A DNA stretch of 44,134 nucleotides from Bacteroidia bacterium (GCA_030429045.1 JAUIEA010000017.1:1-44134); one strand, 5' to 3'; positions 26,301 through 34,691 are shown, counted from the stretch's first letter. Notes: generated by a model not told the origin, from the sequence alone. Made by a program: numbers and translations.

Positions 26301-27009
26301 CTCCGAGCGGGAGATGGCTCATGCCATGTACCTCGCCGGATTCGATGTGCGGGATGTGCACATGACCGACCTGATCTCCGGCAGGGAGACCCTGGAGGAT
26401 GTCCGCTTCATTGGTGCGGTGGGCGGTTTTTCCAACAGTGATGTGCTGGGTTCCGCCAAAGGCTGGGCGGGAGCTTTTCTCTATAACGAAAAAGCGCGGA
26501 CGGCCCTCAACCGCTTTTTTGCCCGGGAGGATGTCCTGTCGGTGGGCATCTGCAACGGCTGTCAGTTGTTTGTGGAACTGAATCTGATCAACCCCGAACA
26601 TGAGCAGCGGCCCCGCATGCTGCACAATGATTCACACAAGCACGAAAGCATCTTTACCTCGGTGGTCATCCCGGAAAACAATTCCGTGATGTTGTCTTCC
26701 CTGGCTGGTTGCCGCCTGGGCATCTGGGTGTCGCATGGCGAAGGGAAGTTCCATCTGCCCCTGGAGGAGAGCCGGTACAACATCGTGGCCAAATACGGTT
26801 ATGAGGGCTATCCGGCCAATCCGAACGGCAGTGACTACAATGCGGCCATGCTGGCCAGTGCGGATGGTCGCCACCTGGTGACCATGCCCCACTTCGAGCG
26901 CTCCATGTTCCGCTGGAATTGGGCCCATTATCCGGCAGATCGCCAGGGCGACGACATCTCCCCCTGGATCGCGGCGTTTGTGAATGCCCGTAGGTGGTTG
27001 AAGGGGTAA
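23344..27009 (+). CDS. purL: Phosphoribosylformylglycinamidine synthase (large form)
   Basis: The 1221-residue enzyme is the large, glutaminase-fused PurL: it converts FGAR, glutamine and ATP to FGAM, the fourth step of purine synthesis, in the cytoplasm. Visible parts in order: an N-terminal PurS-like region; the linker with SQVNSEHCRHKIF (residues 160-172); two AIRS-type halves with KAETHNFPTTVEPFNGAATG, DHGAGGHLNCLSEL and a second half with NIPTGKDSLSMKQ; and a class I glutamine amidotransferase domain from about residue 975. The nucleophile is Cys1070 in GICNGCQ, with His1183 and Glu1185 in MPHFERS. All key residues are present. It stands alone, diverging from the receptor gene. Its last ~130 bases recur as fragments further down, so this 3' end may be a site of insertion or recombination. 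Confidence 0.97.
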   Translation: MVYFFGNPNLKIYAVQIRQALHQEDVEKLTWLFGEAPLLDQPSVSGPFIGPRATMISPWSTNAVEITQNMAIQGIQRLEEYHFYQKGEAHDPMLSQKFQTLGQDLFDIDTQPVPVLEIEDIAAFNEQEGLALNSEEVDYLNEVAVRIGRKLTDSEVFGFSQVNSEHCRHKIFNGTFVIDGEEKPTSLFQLIKKTSKKHPNEIVSAYKDNVAFIKGPALTQFAPARPDVPELYVRKPFDSVLSIKAETHNFPTTVEPFNGAATGSGGEIRDRMAGGRGSIPLAGTAVYMTAYSRLAEGERPWEQGMAERPWLYQTPLDILIKASNGASDFGNKFGQPLIAGSVLTFEHEEHGRRLGFDKVIMLAGGIGYGKADQALKADPAKGDKIVVMGGDNYRIGMGGAAVSSADTGEFQSVIELNAVQRSNPEMQKRVSNAVRGMVESEENAIISIHDHGAGGHLNCLSELVEAIGGKIDLDRLPVGDPTLSAKEIIGNESQERMGLVISPKHLDTLQRIAERERAPMYEVGDVTGDMRFTFQSASTGAKPMDLALGDMFGSSPKTIMNDRSVDHSYAPVVPDADTIQEDIRKVLRLEAVACKDWLTNKVDRCVGGLVAKQQCAGPLQLPLNNCGVMALDFEGKSGLATSIGHSPISGLIDPVAGSRNSIAEALTNIVWAPLEKGLKSVSLSANWMWPCKNEGEDARLYAAVEAVSEFALGLGINIPTGKDSLSMKQKYPDGSEVISPGTVIISAAGHCIDRTAVVEPVLQKDGGPIYLLDLSGEPCQLGGSSFAQVQNRIGDQAPGVRDAAAFGRAFDALQDLIGKRLILAGHDISAGGLLTCLLEMCFADIDLGADIDLSQAGETDLVKRLFAENTGVVIQAVDDSVEGILKESGVSFVRIGQVYARPVLNVTHNGHTHAFDVAELRDVWYETSRQFDRHQTAMGKADERFENYKQQPLHYVFPAGFTGIRPERNTGGDRIKAAIIREKGSNSEREMAHAMYLAGFDVRDVHMTDLISGRETLEDVRFIGAVGGFSNSDVLGSAKGWAGAFLYNEKARTALNRFFAREDVLSVGICNGCQLFVELNLINPEHEQRPRMLHNDSHKHESIFTSVVIPENNSVMLSSLAGCRLGIWVSHGEGKFHLPLEESRYNIVAKYGYEGYPANPNGSDYNAAMLASADGRHLVTMPHFERSMFRWNWAHYPADRQGDDISPWIAAFVNARRWLKG
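26882..27009 (+). repeat. purL 3' end, parent copy of a three-copy direct repeat
   Basis: This stretch encodes the C-terminal MPHFERS...NARRWLKG part of PurL. Related sequence recurs in the same orientation at 32759-32877 and 34692-34761. The three copies bracket the accessory genes between 27126 and 34571. Confidence 0.8.
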
Positions 27010-27056
27010 TCTTCATTCGTTGGAGGCCACGTTTTAATAAAAACCGGGGTCTTTAG

Positions 27057-27064
27057 TATCTTGG
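27057..27064 (+). promoter_or_regulatory. Candidate -7 element for the CHU_C protein gene
   Basis: TATCTTGG, 61 bases before the ATG at 27126, resembles TAnnTTTG with one mismatch. The 116-base purL-to-27126 gap is A+T-rich and has no hairpin I can identify. Confidence 0.25.
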
Positions 27065-27125
27065 GAAGTTTCGATCTGTATCATTAAGGTTGAATTGTTG
27101 ATTGGGGTATTCTAAATGAATCACA

Positions 27126-30100
27126 ATGCCATCTGCCTATCTTCCACTTTGTGCATTCATTTTCTTGCTTGGATATCATCCTGGCCTTGCCCAAGACTGC
27201 GATAGTCAGGACACATCTGCCTGCTTTATCAACAAAGAGTATATACCAGGCCCTATCCAATTGGATTTGAAAGCAACCAGCAGCATTGATTTTTTTGATA
27301 CTTGGTTACCTCTGACGTGTGCCGATATAACTGGTGACTGTTATCCTGAGGTAGTATTTATTGAGTATGGACGTATTTACGTTGTCGATCCAAGTACCGG
27401 GGACACTCTGTTTTCTCTTTCTAAGCAGGGATTTCCAGCAGCATATTCACATACTATAGCAATTGCGGATGTGGATAATGATCAAATGCCCGAGTTGTTT
27501 TTTAATGTGCAACGTAATAACTCTTCAATATACAATGGGCGGATCGTTTGTTTGAATCTGGATGGCTCAATCAGATGGATTTCGGATGACTATCATATTG
27601 ACAAAAATAGATATCCTTGCATCGGATCAGTGGGGTTTGCGGATTTCAATCAGGATGGGATACCCGAGGTGTATGTGGGTAATCGTATTTTTAATGCCCG
27701 GACAGGAATTAAACTGGCAGATGGGGGCGCATTTGGTATCGGTCAAGATCATTTCTACGCGGTTGCTGTGGCAGGTCAATTGGATGATGATCCTTCAGAC
27801 CTGGAGCTCGCTGCAGGTTATACCATTTATAAGGTCCAGATTACCAATCCCGATGGTACTGCCGGAAACACCATGACACCCCACACCATCCAGGTGGATG
27901 GAAAATTCCGAGATGGATTTACGGCTATTGCCGACATCAATCAAGATGGCACCTTGGATGTTATCGTGAATAGTGAACCATGGAATTTAAAAAATGAGCC
28001 AAGGTTATATGTCTATACACTTGCAGGCGGTACACCTACTTTGCTGGCCAAGGCTATCTTGCCTTTAAATGCATATACTGATGCTATTGTTAATACAGAT
28101 CTCCCTGTCATTGGGAGAATTTCCCCAATGGGTTCGCCATCCATCTTGATCGGGAAAGAATTCAAATTGCTGAGCTTTCAATATGATGGCACGGTTAATC
28201 TGGCTCAACAATGGACCTTACCCAATACAAATGAAGTTGGAATCGGTGGTGTCGTACTTTTTGATCTAAATGGGGATGGTATTGCTGAAATCATCCAAAA
28301 AGATAATACAGATCTTAAAATCATCGACGGCAGTTCGTCGATCCCTCAAGTAATCGCCAGTACGCCTTGTCCTGGACACCCTGGGTATGCAAGCCCCCTT
28401 GTCGGTGATTTCCTCAACAATGGCTCTTCACAGATTTGTACTATTTGTGGGATAGAATTTGACGGTCAGGTAAAAGTCTTTGGCTCTCCCGACAGTTTGC
28501 CACCCTGGATGCCTGGTCGAAAAGTCAGGAACCAGCATGCCTATCACATCAATAATGTCAACGACGATCTTACCATACCCGCTGTCCAGAAAAACAATGC
28601 CACGGACCTCAATGGCCGCTACAACAGTTTTATGGAGCAACAATCTCTGCTCGATACCAGTGGTTACTATCGCCAAAGGGCATCGAGTTTATATGGTGAG
28701 CTCGGTTGCATCCATTACGATCCTATCATCCAACAATACACCATTTCTTTTGATCTGCACAATCGCACTGATGCATCTCTTTCTGTTCCCGTGGGTATAC
28801 CTGTGGCCTTTTACGATGGGGATCCACTCACCAGCGGAAACCTCTTGGGAGTTTATCTCACCAATCAACCTATGTCGGCAGGAGAGAGCCTGGTCAATCT
28901 GACGTTTAGTTTCACGTCTCCGCCGCTTTCCCAATTACACATGGTGGTCAATACCGATAAGGCCGTTTTCAGTTCCGTCGATGAGGATGATTATAATATT
29001 CCGGAGTGCGATTATACAGACAACTTCTCGATGACATTCGACGTACCTCTTATGGAGGAACGAGCAGATACCATCTGTGTGGGAGATGAATTTATTTTCT
29101 TTGATAGTACGCTTACTTCAGCGGGCACTTATTACCACAAATCAGCTAATATTCTTGGATGCGACAGCCTCGTTTCTACTCTCTATTTGACCACCAACGA
29201 CTCCGTCCAGATTCTCGCGGCCCATACCGCCTGTGACAGTTTCGCCTGGCAGGGCAATACCTACTATTCTGGCGGTCTGTATGCCGAGGTATTTAATGGC
29301 CCCAATGGCTGTGATAGCACCCTTATCCTGGATTTGGATCTGAAATACGCTACGCAGTCTTCGGTCGATCAATCCGCATGCGATAGCATCCTCTGGTTTG
29401 GTGATGTGTTGACACAATCCAGTATGTATACCCACGTCCTTACAAACGACGTCGGCTGCGATAGTATCATCACGCTCCATCTGACCATTCACAAGTCGCA
29501 AGTGGATACAATCCATGAATCTGCTTGCCAATCGTATGTCTGGCATGGACAAACACTTGAAGCAAGTGGCATTTATTCCTTCGATACGCTGAGTCTTTTT
29601 GGTTGTGACAGCACGCTTTACCTGGATCTGTCCATTCATGATACGATTATTCGACAGGAAGCGATCTCTATCTGCCAGGGCGACTCCGTTTTTGTCTTTG
29701 GCCAGTATGAATCCGAGGAAATGACCATATCCAAGGTATTTGTTTCCTCGGAGGGATGTGATAGTCTTCATACGGTGCAACTTTCTGTCTTGCCGCTCCC
29801 GCCCGCTTCCTATGATACCGTTTCTTTGTGCCAGGGCGATACCCTTTTCCTGTTTGGACAAGAAGTGACAACTTCAGCCGATCTCTCGACCATCTCTGCG
29901 GCGCAAAACGGTTGCGACAGCACAGCATTTGTGCATATCCAGTCCATTCCGGTAGCCACGTCCACCCTTGCATTTACACTTTGCCCTCAAGACTCCGTTT
30001 ACTTTGCCGGACAATGGATCGCCAAGTCCGGGTCCTATGCTCAATTTCTGCAAGCCCAAAATGGCTGTGATTCCCTTATTACGGCCCTGGTCACGGTTTT

Positions 30101-30827
30101 GGATGAAGTGGACAAACCCTCTTGGTCAATAGATTGTGACAATCTGGTGATCGAGGTCGAGGTCGATGCTCAAGCACCCTGGAGCATTCTGTGGGACAAT
30201 GGTGATACCACTGCCCACACCTTTTATTCGGATGCATCAACGGCTACACTCAACCTGATGGCCGAACCGGACTGCGAACACCAATTCGTTCTGGATCTTC
30301 CGGCCCTGCCGGATATCCAAGATCTGATTGATCCAGGAGATACTACGGTTCAAGCGGGCAGTCCGATCAGTATGGACCTGGGTCTTGACCCTAACCTCTG
30401 GTCAGTAGAATGGTCACCTGCACACATTGTGAATTGCGATACATGTACCCAGGTCCTGATTTCGACCCTGGAGAATACAGAGGTCACCATCCTATTCACA
30501 CATGCATCGGGGTGTGTTTTTCAAACTGGTTTTGCGATACAGATTTCTGATTTTGGTTTTTATATTCCGAATGCTTTCTCACCCAATGGCGATGGCAATA
30601 ATGACGTTTGGAAGCCTTTTGTCGGGCTAGGAAAGACCATCAACAGATGCTCCATTTATGACCGATGGGGCGGCCTTGTATTCCAATCCGATGATCCTGA
30701 CTTTGCATGGGATGGGTCATTCAACGGACAATTGGCGCCGACAGCAGTCTATACCTATATCATCAGTTATCGTGAAGACACACAAACGGATCAGATCATC
30801 AGTGGCGATCTGACGCTGCTTCGTTAG
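27126..30827 (+). CDS. Secreted FG-GAP/GCDS-repeat protein with CHU_C gliding-motility tail
   Basis: The 1233-residue product has a signal peptide (residues 1-22, GYHPGLAQ). Residues ~60-400 hold FG-GAP/VCBS-like calcium loops in five places (DITGDCYPEV, DVDNDQMPEL, DFNQDGIPEV, DINQDGTLDV, DLNGDGIAEI), which suggests a beta-propeller. A CARDB-like segment follows (about 530-640). Then come seven repeats ending in GCDS followed by a beta-strand, with C-DS/C-GD openings (about 645-990). The last 90 residues (1144-1233: FYIPNAFSPNGDGNNDVW... DRWGGLVF... FNGQLAPTAVYTY) are the CHU_C domain, a type B T9SS signal. The protein is therefore exported through T9SS and probably attached to the surface or released. 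The substrate is unknown. It lies right behind purL in lower-G+C DNA. Confidence 0.92.
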   Translation: MPSAYLPLCAFIFLLGYHPGLAQDCDSQDTSACFINKEYIPGPIQLDLKATSSIDFFDTWLPLTCADITGDCYPEVVFIEYGRIYVVDPSTGDTLFSLSKQGFPAAYSHTIAIADVDNDQMPELFFNVQRNNSSIYNGRIVCLNLDGSIRWISDDYHIDKNRYPCIGSVGFADFNQDGIPEVYVGNRIFNARTGIKLADGGAFGIGQDHFYAVAVAGQLDDDPSDLELAAGYTIYKVQITNPDGTAGNTMTPHTIQVDGKFRDGFTAIADINQDGTLDVIVNSEPWNLKNEPRLYVYTLAGGTPTLLAKAILPLNAYTDAIVNTDLPVIGRISPMGSPSILIGKEFKLLSFQYDGTVNLAQQWTLPNTNEVGIGGVVLFDLNGDGIAEIIQKDNTDLKIIDGSSSIPQVIASTPCPGHPGYASPLVGDFLNNGSSQICTICGIEFDGQVKVFGSPDSLPPWMPGRKVRNQHAYHINNVNDDLTIPAVQKNNATDLNGRYNSFMEQQSLLDTSGYYRQRASSLYGELGCIHYDPIIQQYTISFDLHNRTDASLSVPVGIPVAFYDGDPLTSGNLLGVYLTNQPMSAGESLVNLTFSFTSPPLSQLHMVVNTDKAVFSSVDEDDYNIPECDYTDNFSMTFDVPLMEERADTICVGDEFIFFDSTLTSAGTYYHKSANILGCDSLVSTLYLTTNDSVQILAAHTACDSFAWQGNTYYSGGLYAEVFNGPNGCDSTLILDLDLKYATQSSVDQSACDSILWFGDVLTQSSMYTHVLTNDVGCDSIITLHLTIHKSQVDTIHESACQSYVWHGQTLEASGIYSFDTLSLFGCDSTLYLDLSIHDTIIRQEAISICQGDSVFVFGQYESEEMTISKVFVSSEGCDSLHTVQLSVLPLPPASYDTVSLCQGDTLFLFGQEVTTSADLSTISAAQNGCDSTAFVHIQSIPVATSTLAFTLCPQDSVYFAGQWIAKSGSYAQFLQAQNGCDSLITALVTVLDEVDKPSWSIDCDNLVIEVEVDAQAPWSILWDNGDTTAHTFYSDASTATLNLMAEPDCEHQFVLDLPALPDIQDLIDPGDTTVQAGSPISMDLGLDPNLWSVEWSPAHIVNCDTCTQVLISTLENTEVTILFTHASGCVFQTGFAIQISDFGFYIPNAFSPNGDGNNDVWKPFVGLGKTINRCSIYDRWGGLVFQSDDPDFAWDGSFNGQLAPTAVYTYIISYREDTQTDQIISGDLTLLR

Positions 30828-30878
30828 GAGCACGTGATGCCGTGAACTTGCAGATTGTGTTTTATCAAGTACGTTGTA

Positions 30879-30902
30879 TGTCAAGTGATTCTGGCCTTGA
30901 CA
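30879..30902. terminator. Weak hairpin between convergent genes
   Basis: A 7-bp stem (30879-30885 with 30896-30902) and 10-base loop lie between the convergent genes ending at 30827 and 30947. A T-run follows 11 bases later, so termination here is only possible, not shown. Confidence 0.3.
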
Positions 30903-30946
30903 AATGGTTATCGTTTTTTATAAGCATATTCTGTGAGCTAACTCGT

Positions 30947-32233
30947 TTACTTCGCTACGATAAATTTCCCCATGCTTATAATTCCACTTTTGGAGACTGT
31001 TTTGATCCAGTAAGTTGAGTTGTTTAATGAACTTATATCCAGTATAGTACTTGGTATATCAGAATTGACTTTGCTAAGTCTAATTGACCCTTGTTGATCG
31101 TAGATGATAAGTTCAGCCAGGGATGTTGGATCAACATTTAAAATCAACATATCTACAGCAGGATTTGGATAAACCTCTAGTTGTTTCACCTGATGATCAA
31201 TAGGGGTTTCATTGGAATTGACTAATGCATCAAATATTTCCACCAATGCAGTTCTACCACTGGAAGTACTGCCTCCGGCAAAAAATATCTTACCGTCAAC
31301 TCCAATGGATGAAATATTTGTTTTCTTTTCCGAGAGGTTTTCGTATGACTTTTGCCCTGTGGTAGTATTTAGTATTTCAATTTCTGTGGTATATGAATTG
31401 AAATTACCGATAGTTCCACCTCCGAAGTATACAAAGCCATTGGAATAGGCGGCTGATACACCGCGTTTTGGCATATTCAAAGTATCGGTTGACCAGGAAT
31501 CGTTGACTGAATCATAAATGTCGATCATTTTTGAGTAGGAGTTTATCCCGTTCGATCCACCGGCAAAATAGGCTTTTGTTCCATCAGAAACGCAGCCAAT
31601 GTCGCTTCTGGCTTCACTTAATGTGGCTTGTGACCATGATTGGGAGTTGGCATCGTAAATGTCGACAACCGCAGAATTTTTACTGTCAAAAGAGCCACCG
31701 GCAAAAAGGACTTTTGATCCGACACTGACCGCACACATTAGACCTCGAGGAACGGCTAGCAAGTGGCTGGCCCATGTGCCGTCTTCGGTATTATAGATAT
31801 CAATATGCTTGCCAGCACCAATAAATACCTCTTGATCCAATGAAGCCATAGCTTTTGTACCAACCGCATTCGGGACATTTAATACCGTCCATTCTTCCGT
31901 CGACGTGTTATAAATATCCAATATTTTGTCCTCTGAAGGGGCACCACTTCCTCCTGCAAAATAAATGTGATCCCCTACTGTAGTTGCAACCATTGAATTG
32001 CGTGGAACGGACAGCGTGTCCTGGGTCCAGGTTTGTGTATTCAGGTCATAAATGTCGATCACTTTTGAACCTCCAAACGGGGTAAGGGAGAACCCACCTG
32101 CAAAAAAGAGCTGATCACCAGCCTGGACAACCCCAATTTTATCTCGTGCCTGGCTCAGCATGTCTATGGTCCATTGAGCCGGCAATGGAATAGAAAGAAC
32201 AATAAGGGTTAAAGTGAACAGTGTCTTGATCAT
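30947..32233 (-). CDS. Secreted Kelch beta-propeller protein with T9SS type A tail
   Basis: I chose the ATG at 32233, which gives a clean signal peptide (MIKTLFTLTLIVLSIPLPAQ) and 428 residues; the frame stays open to 32317 but that extension is basic and hydrophilic. Seven Kelch-type blades follow, each with a hydrophobic strand, an AGG-like turn (FFAGG, YFAGG, FIGAG, LFAGG, YFAGG, YFGGG, FFAGG), an IDIYD-type strand and a Trp; the third turn is degenerate. Seven blades would close a propeller. The last ~75 residues (LEVYPNPAVDMLILNV ... ISMGKFIVAK) are a Por-type T9SS sorting domain. Probably a secreted binding protein; ligand unknown. The DNA is clearly richer in A+T than purL. Confidence 0.9.
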   Translation of the reverse strand: MIKTLFTLTLIVLSIPLPAQWTIDMLSQARDKIGVVQAGDQLFFAGGFSLTPFGGSKVIDIYDLNTQTWTQDTLSVPRNSMVATTVGDHIYFAGGSGAPSEDKILDIYNTSTEEWTVLNVPNAVGTKAMASLDQEVFIGAGKHIDIYNTEDGTWASHLLAVPRGLMCAVSVGSKVLFAGGSFDSKNSAVVDIYDANSQSWSQATLSEARSDIGCVSDGTKAYFAGGSNGINSYSKMIDIYDSVNDSWSTDTLNMPKRGVSAAYSNGFVYFGGGTIGNFNSYTTEIEILNTTTGQKSYENLSEKKTNISSIGVDGKIFFAGGSTSSGRTALVEIFDALVNSNETPIDHQVKQLEVYPNPAVDMLILNVDPTSLAELIIYDQQGSIRLSKVNSDIPSTILDISSLNNSTYWIKTVSKSGIISMGKFIVAK

Positions 32234-32404
32234 CTTGTGCAGTTTCTCGTTTAAGTATTTAAGAATGGTCATGGATATGGTTGACTGACAGAGTCTTGAT
32301 GATTGGCTCTTAACCAATGGGCACCCCCGGGTTCATAATGTTTGCAATATCTGAAATGTCTAGTACACTTCCAATGCCCGAGTGAAAATTGTTTGAATGG
32401 AAGA

Positions 32405-32640
32405 GGGCACGAAGCATCACCACTGCTTATCAACTTTGGCCACCTGGGGATGATTGATTTCGAGGTTCAGAGCACTCATCATGCTGCGGAAATGTTCAAC
32501 GCTGATCCCTTTAGCTCCCTTCTCAATAGGATGGAGAGTTCAATGACTGGGCCAGCGCAATCGGCGACATGTTCTGCTCTCAGCTTACCTTCTCAATCAG
32601 GCAAGGTTGATATTCTCCTTCGGGTCCACAGTATGATCTT
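32405..32640 (-). pseudogene. Decayed hipB-like antitoxin gene copy
   Basis: This stretch, read on either strand, aligns along most of its length with the hipB gene at 34227-34550 (roughly 34290-34510), for example the shared stretch containing TCGGCGAC, CTCAGCTT, TCTCAATC and TTGATATTCTC in the same order. By eye about three quarters of bases match. A one-base deletion near 32550 and other small indels break the frame, and no start or uninterrupted reading remains. The nearby region 32234-32404 holds nothing I recognise. A protein search of the translated alignment could show whether it is a hipB paralogue rather than a direct copy. Confidence 0.7.
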
Positions 32641-32758
32641 GGCCAGTTGCTGGTCTTGCCAGGTTGGTTTGCGGATGCTAGTCGTGTTCATGTGCGGGTC
32701 TTTCGAATCCCAATGGCAATCAATAAACGAAACGAACGTCCACCATCTCTTTCCATGT

Positions 32759-32877
32759 CACCATGCCCCACTTTGATTCCGTTGGAACTGGGCCCATTAT
32801 CCCGCGATCGCCAGGGTGACGACATCTCTCCCTGGATCTCAGCGTTTGTGAATGCGCGGAAGTGGCTGGAGGGGTAG
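32759..32877 (+). pseudogene. purL 3'-end fragment A
   Basis: About 119 bases match the end of purL (26881-27009). The copy starts at ACCATGCCCCACTT, lacks 10 bases after that and one more near 32806, and keeps the last 72 bases without indels, 62 of 72 identical. In that part it encodes DRQGDDISPWISAFVNARKWLEG up to a TAG stop. Six of ten differences are synonymous (including the stop), and the rest are Ala to Ser, Arg to Lys and Lys to Glu. It cannot encode PurL, having lost everything before this tail. Confidence 0.85.
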
Positions 32878-32949
32878 GGGCACGACGATCTGCATCGACG
32901 CTCTCCTTTCGGTTGTTCGTTTTTTCAGTTCATGAAAAAACACAGGTGC

Positions 32950-34230
32950 TTATGACTCCGTGGCTTGATGAAATGCCCTCGCCTTCAGATCCATCTCAGC
33001 AGGGCTCAGGCCGATCTTCCTGGCAACCGATCGCCATCTCGAAACGGCTTGAATGACTTCCTTGATGATCTGGTTGGCTTGGGTTTCAGAAAGACGGAAG
33101 TAATCCTTTACACTCATGGCCAGAGAGAGATCAAGAGCATTGTCATGTTCAGAAATGTTGAGGCTTAATCCTGTGCCGGTTTCGACAGGATTGATATCAA
33201 ATGCGGGTGAGAGCACCCAGCCTATTGGTGTCAGTATAAATCCATGATTGCGCAAGTGATCATCCGTGTTGGAGACACAGATACTGAATACGATCCGGCG
33301 CCACAGTTCTGCCAGATCTGCTTCCACCCTGGCGCCTTGCGTGGTGATGAACTCGACCAATTCAAGGTAGCTGGCTCCTTCGCGATGATCCTGTCCGTCG
33401 ACATGTCCGAGCAATGTCATCGCAGAAGCAAAGTGGAGTCGATTTCCCTGTGCCGTCCGATCGAATCGTCGGGTGAGGAAGGTATGGTGTTGAATGGAGA
33501 ATGCTTTGGCCATGCAGGTGGCCATTTGGATCCCTGCGGCACGAGCCAGTTCGTAGGTCACCCATTCCCAGGCACCGACATCTGAATGGTCATGTAGGCT
33601 TGGAAATTTAGCGATCCACAAATGTCCGTTCGCGTCCACTACGCTGGCCTTTGGTCGGGCGCCACCCAAGGAAGATCCCGGGGCGATCAATTGATGGAGC
33701 CACTGGAGGTATTCGGGGTCGTCAACCGATTTCTCATCCTCCAGTTTCAAGCTGATCTCTTCCAATGATCGTAATGAGGCCCAGGGAGGGGAGGCCATCT
33801 CTTTGTTGTCATTCAGGAAGGGGCCGTCCAGATCTTGCTTGAATCGCAAAGCACCCATTCGGTGACCATCGTACACACCCAACAGATAGTCCATTTCAAA
33901 GAGGTGCAACTCCTTTCGCCCTTCCTTGCGAGCCATGGCGGCCTCTCTTTTGCGCATGAGGACTCGTCCCCATCTATCCGGTGAAGAATCCAGAAATAAA
34001 CCAAAATTTGGCTTCTGGTCGTTCAGGTATTGTGGGCCAGAATAGAAGGCCAGGTCAGGGTCCAGTTCCTGTGCGAATCCGGATGCCAACCATCGGGGAT
34101 CATAGGAAAACGAAAAGATCTCTTTTCCTCGAAGCAGCTCTGCTTTCAATATTCCCATCAAGTTGGGTTGGGATAGCCCTTCCCAATCAGCATAGACAAG
34201 GGCTTCTCGCCTTGAGGTTTGCGCACTCAT
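32950..34230 (-). CDS. hipA: HipA-family serine/threonine kinase toxin
   Basis: The 426-residue protein matches the HipA kinase: an N-terminal subdomain (about 10-130), a glycine-rich loop GSSLGGARPKAS (185-196), and the catalytic loop SNTDDHLRNHGF (320-331), where Asp323, His325 and Asn328 align with the E. coli HipA catalytic residues. SPAFDINP (341-348) supplies the metal-binding Asp345. Family members phosphorylate a translation target, in E. coli the glutamyl-tRNA synthetase, and stop growth until the partner antitoxin neutralises them; the target here is unknown. Its ATG overlaps the end of hipB by four bases, the standard operon order antitoxin then toxin. All motifs are intact, so the toxin is probably active. 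Confidence 0.93.
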   Translation of the reverse strand: MSAQTSRREALVYADWEGLSQPNLMGILKAELLRGKEIFSFSYDPRWLASGFAQELDPDLAFYSGPQYLNDQKPNFGLFLDSSPDRWGRVLMRKREAAMARKEGRKELHLFEMDYLLGVYDGHRMGALRFKQDLDGPFLNDNKEMASPPWASLRSLEEISLKLEDEKSVDDPEYLQWLHQLIAPGSSLGGARPKASVVDANGHLWIAKFPSLHDHSDVGAWEWVTYELARAAGIQMATCMAKAFSIQHHTFLTRRFDRTAQGNRLHFASAMTLLGHVDGQDHREGASYLELVEFITTQGARVEADLAELWRRIVFSICVSNTDDHLRNHGFILTPIGWVLSPAFDINPVETGTGLSLNISEHDNALDLSLAMSVKDYFRLSETQANQIIKEVIQAVSRWRSVARKIGLSPAEMDLKARAFHQATES

Positions 34231-34550
34231 GGTTTGGTCTTCCTTTTGGGTGCCCGTTCCTTTGTCACCAGACGGGCATCCTGCAACTTGCGCCCCAATT
34301 CATCATCATTGGCCACCCGGAGAAGATCTCTTTCCAGGCCCAGGACACTCAGCACATTGAGGATATGTCCAATGCTGACCCCTTCATATCCCTTTTCAAT
34401 AAAATGGAGCGTTGAACGACTGATGCCAGCCCGTTCGGCGACTTGCTCCGCACTCAGCTTCCGTCTCAATCGGGCAAGCTTGATATTCTCTCCCAATACC
34501 CCCATGATCCTTTCATGCTTTGGGAGCAAAATAGGATGTTTGTTTGCCAT
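34227..34550 (-). CDS. hipB: HipB-type helix-turn-helix antitoxin
   Basis: I chose the ATG at 34550 (MANKHPILLP...), giving 107 residues; the upstream ATG at 34571 would run into the promoter region. The Cro/C1-type helix-turn-helix spans about residues 20-75 (LGENIKLARLRRKLSAEQVAERAGISRSTLHFIEKG...). The tail is basic (TKERAPKRKTKP). In family members this protein binds HipA and represses the operon. The gene lies directly upstream of hipA and overlaps it by four bases. Its upstream region has a -7 element and two copies of a short repeat, consistent with self-repression. A decayed copy of this gene sits at 32405-32640. Confidence 0.92.
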   Translation of the reverse strand: MANKHPILLPKHERIMGVLGENIKLARLRRKLSAEQVAERAGISRSTLHFIEKGYEGVSIGHILNVLSVLGLERDLLRVANDDELGRKLQDARLVTKERAPKRKTKP

Positions 34551-34554
34551 AATG

Positions 34555-34591
34555 ATTGATTGAACATACAAATATAGCTAAATTGATTGAA
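34555..34591. promoter_or_regulatory. Putative hipBA promoter and operator repeats
   Basis: Two exact copies of ATTGATTGAA lie at 34555-34564 and 34582-34591. Between them, on the minus strand, TATATTTG (34569-34576) matches the Bacteroidota -7 consensus TAnnTTTG exactly. The arrangement, a -7 element flanked by repeats just upstream of hipB, fits autorepression by HipB. No clear -33 element is seen. Confidence 0.55.
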
Positions 34592-34691
34592 TAATGCTAC
34601 ATTATATATCAGGATGATAGTGGTCCCAACGCTTCGGAATGCGTTGATGGATAGACTGTTGGAAAGTGGATCGGGTATGAAATGTCTGGTC

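Noticed and set aside
25579-26625. 348-codon open frame on the minus strand within purL
   Set aside because: purL is intact here with all catalytic motifs; the antisense frame is a by-product of its codon usage.
32342-32776. 144-codon open frame on the plus strand
   Set aside because: Its sequence aligns in reverse with the decayed hipB copy and then runs toward the purL fragment; no protein family is visible in this frame.
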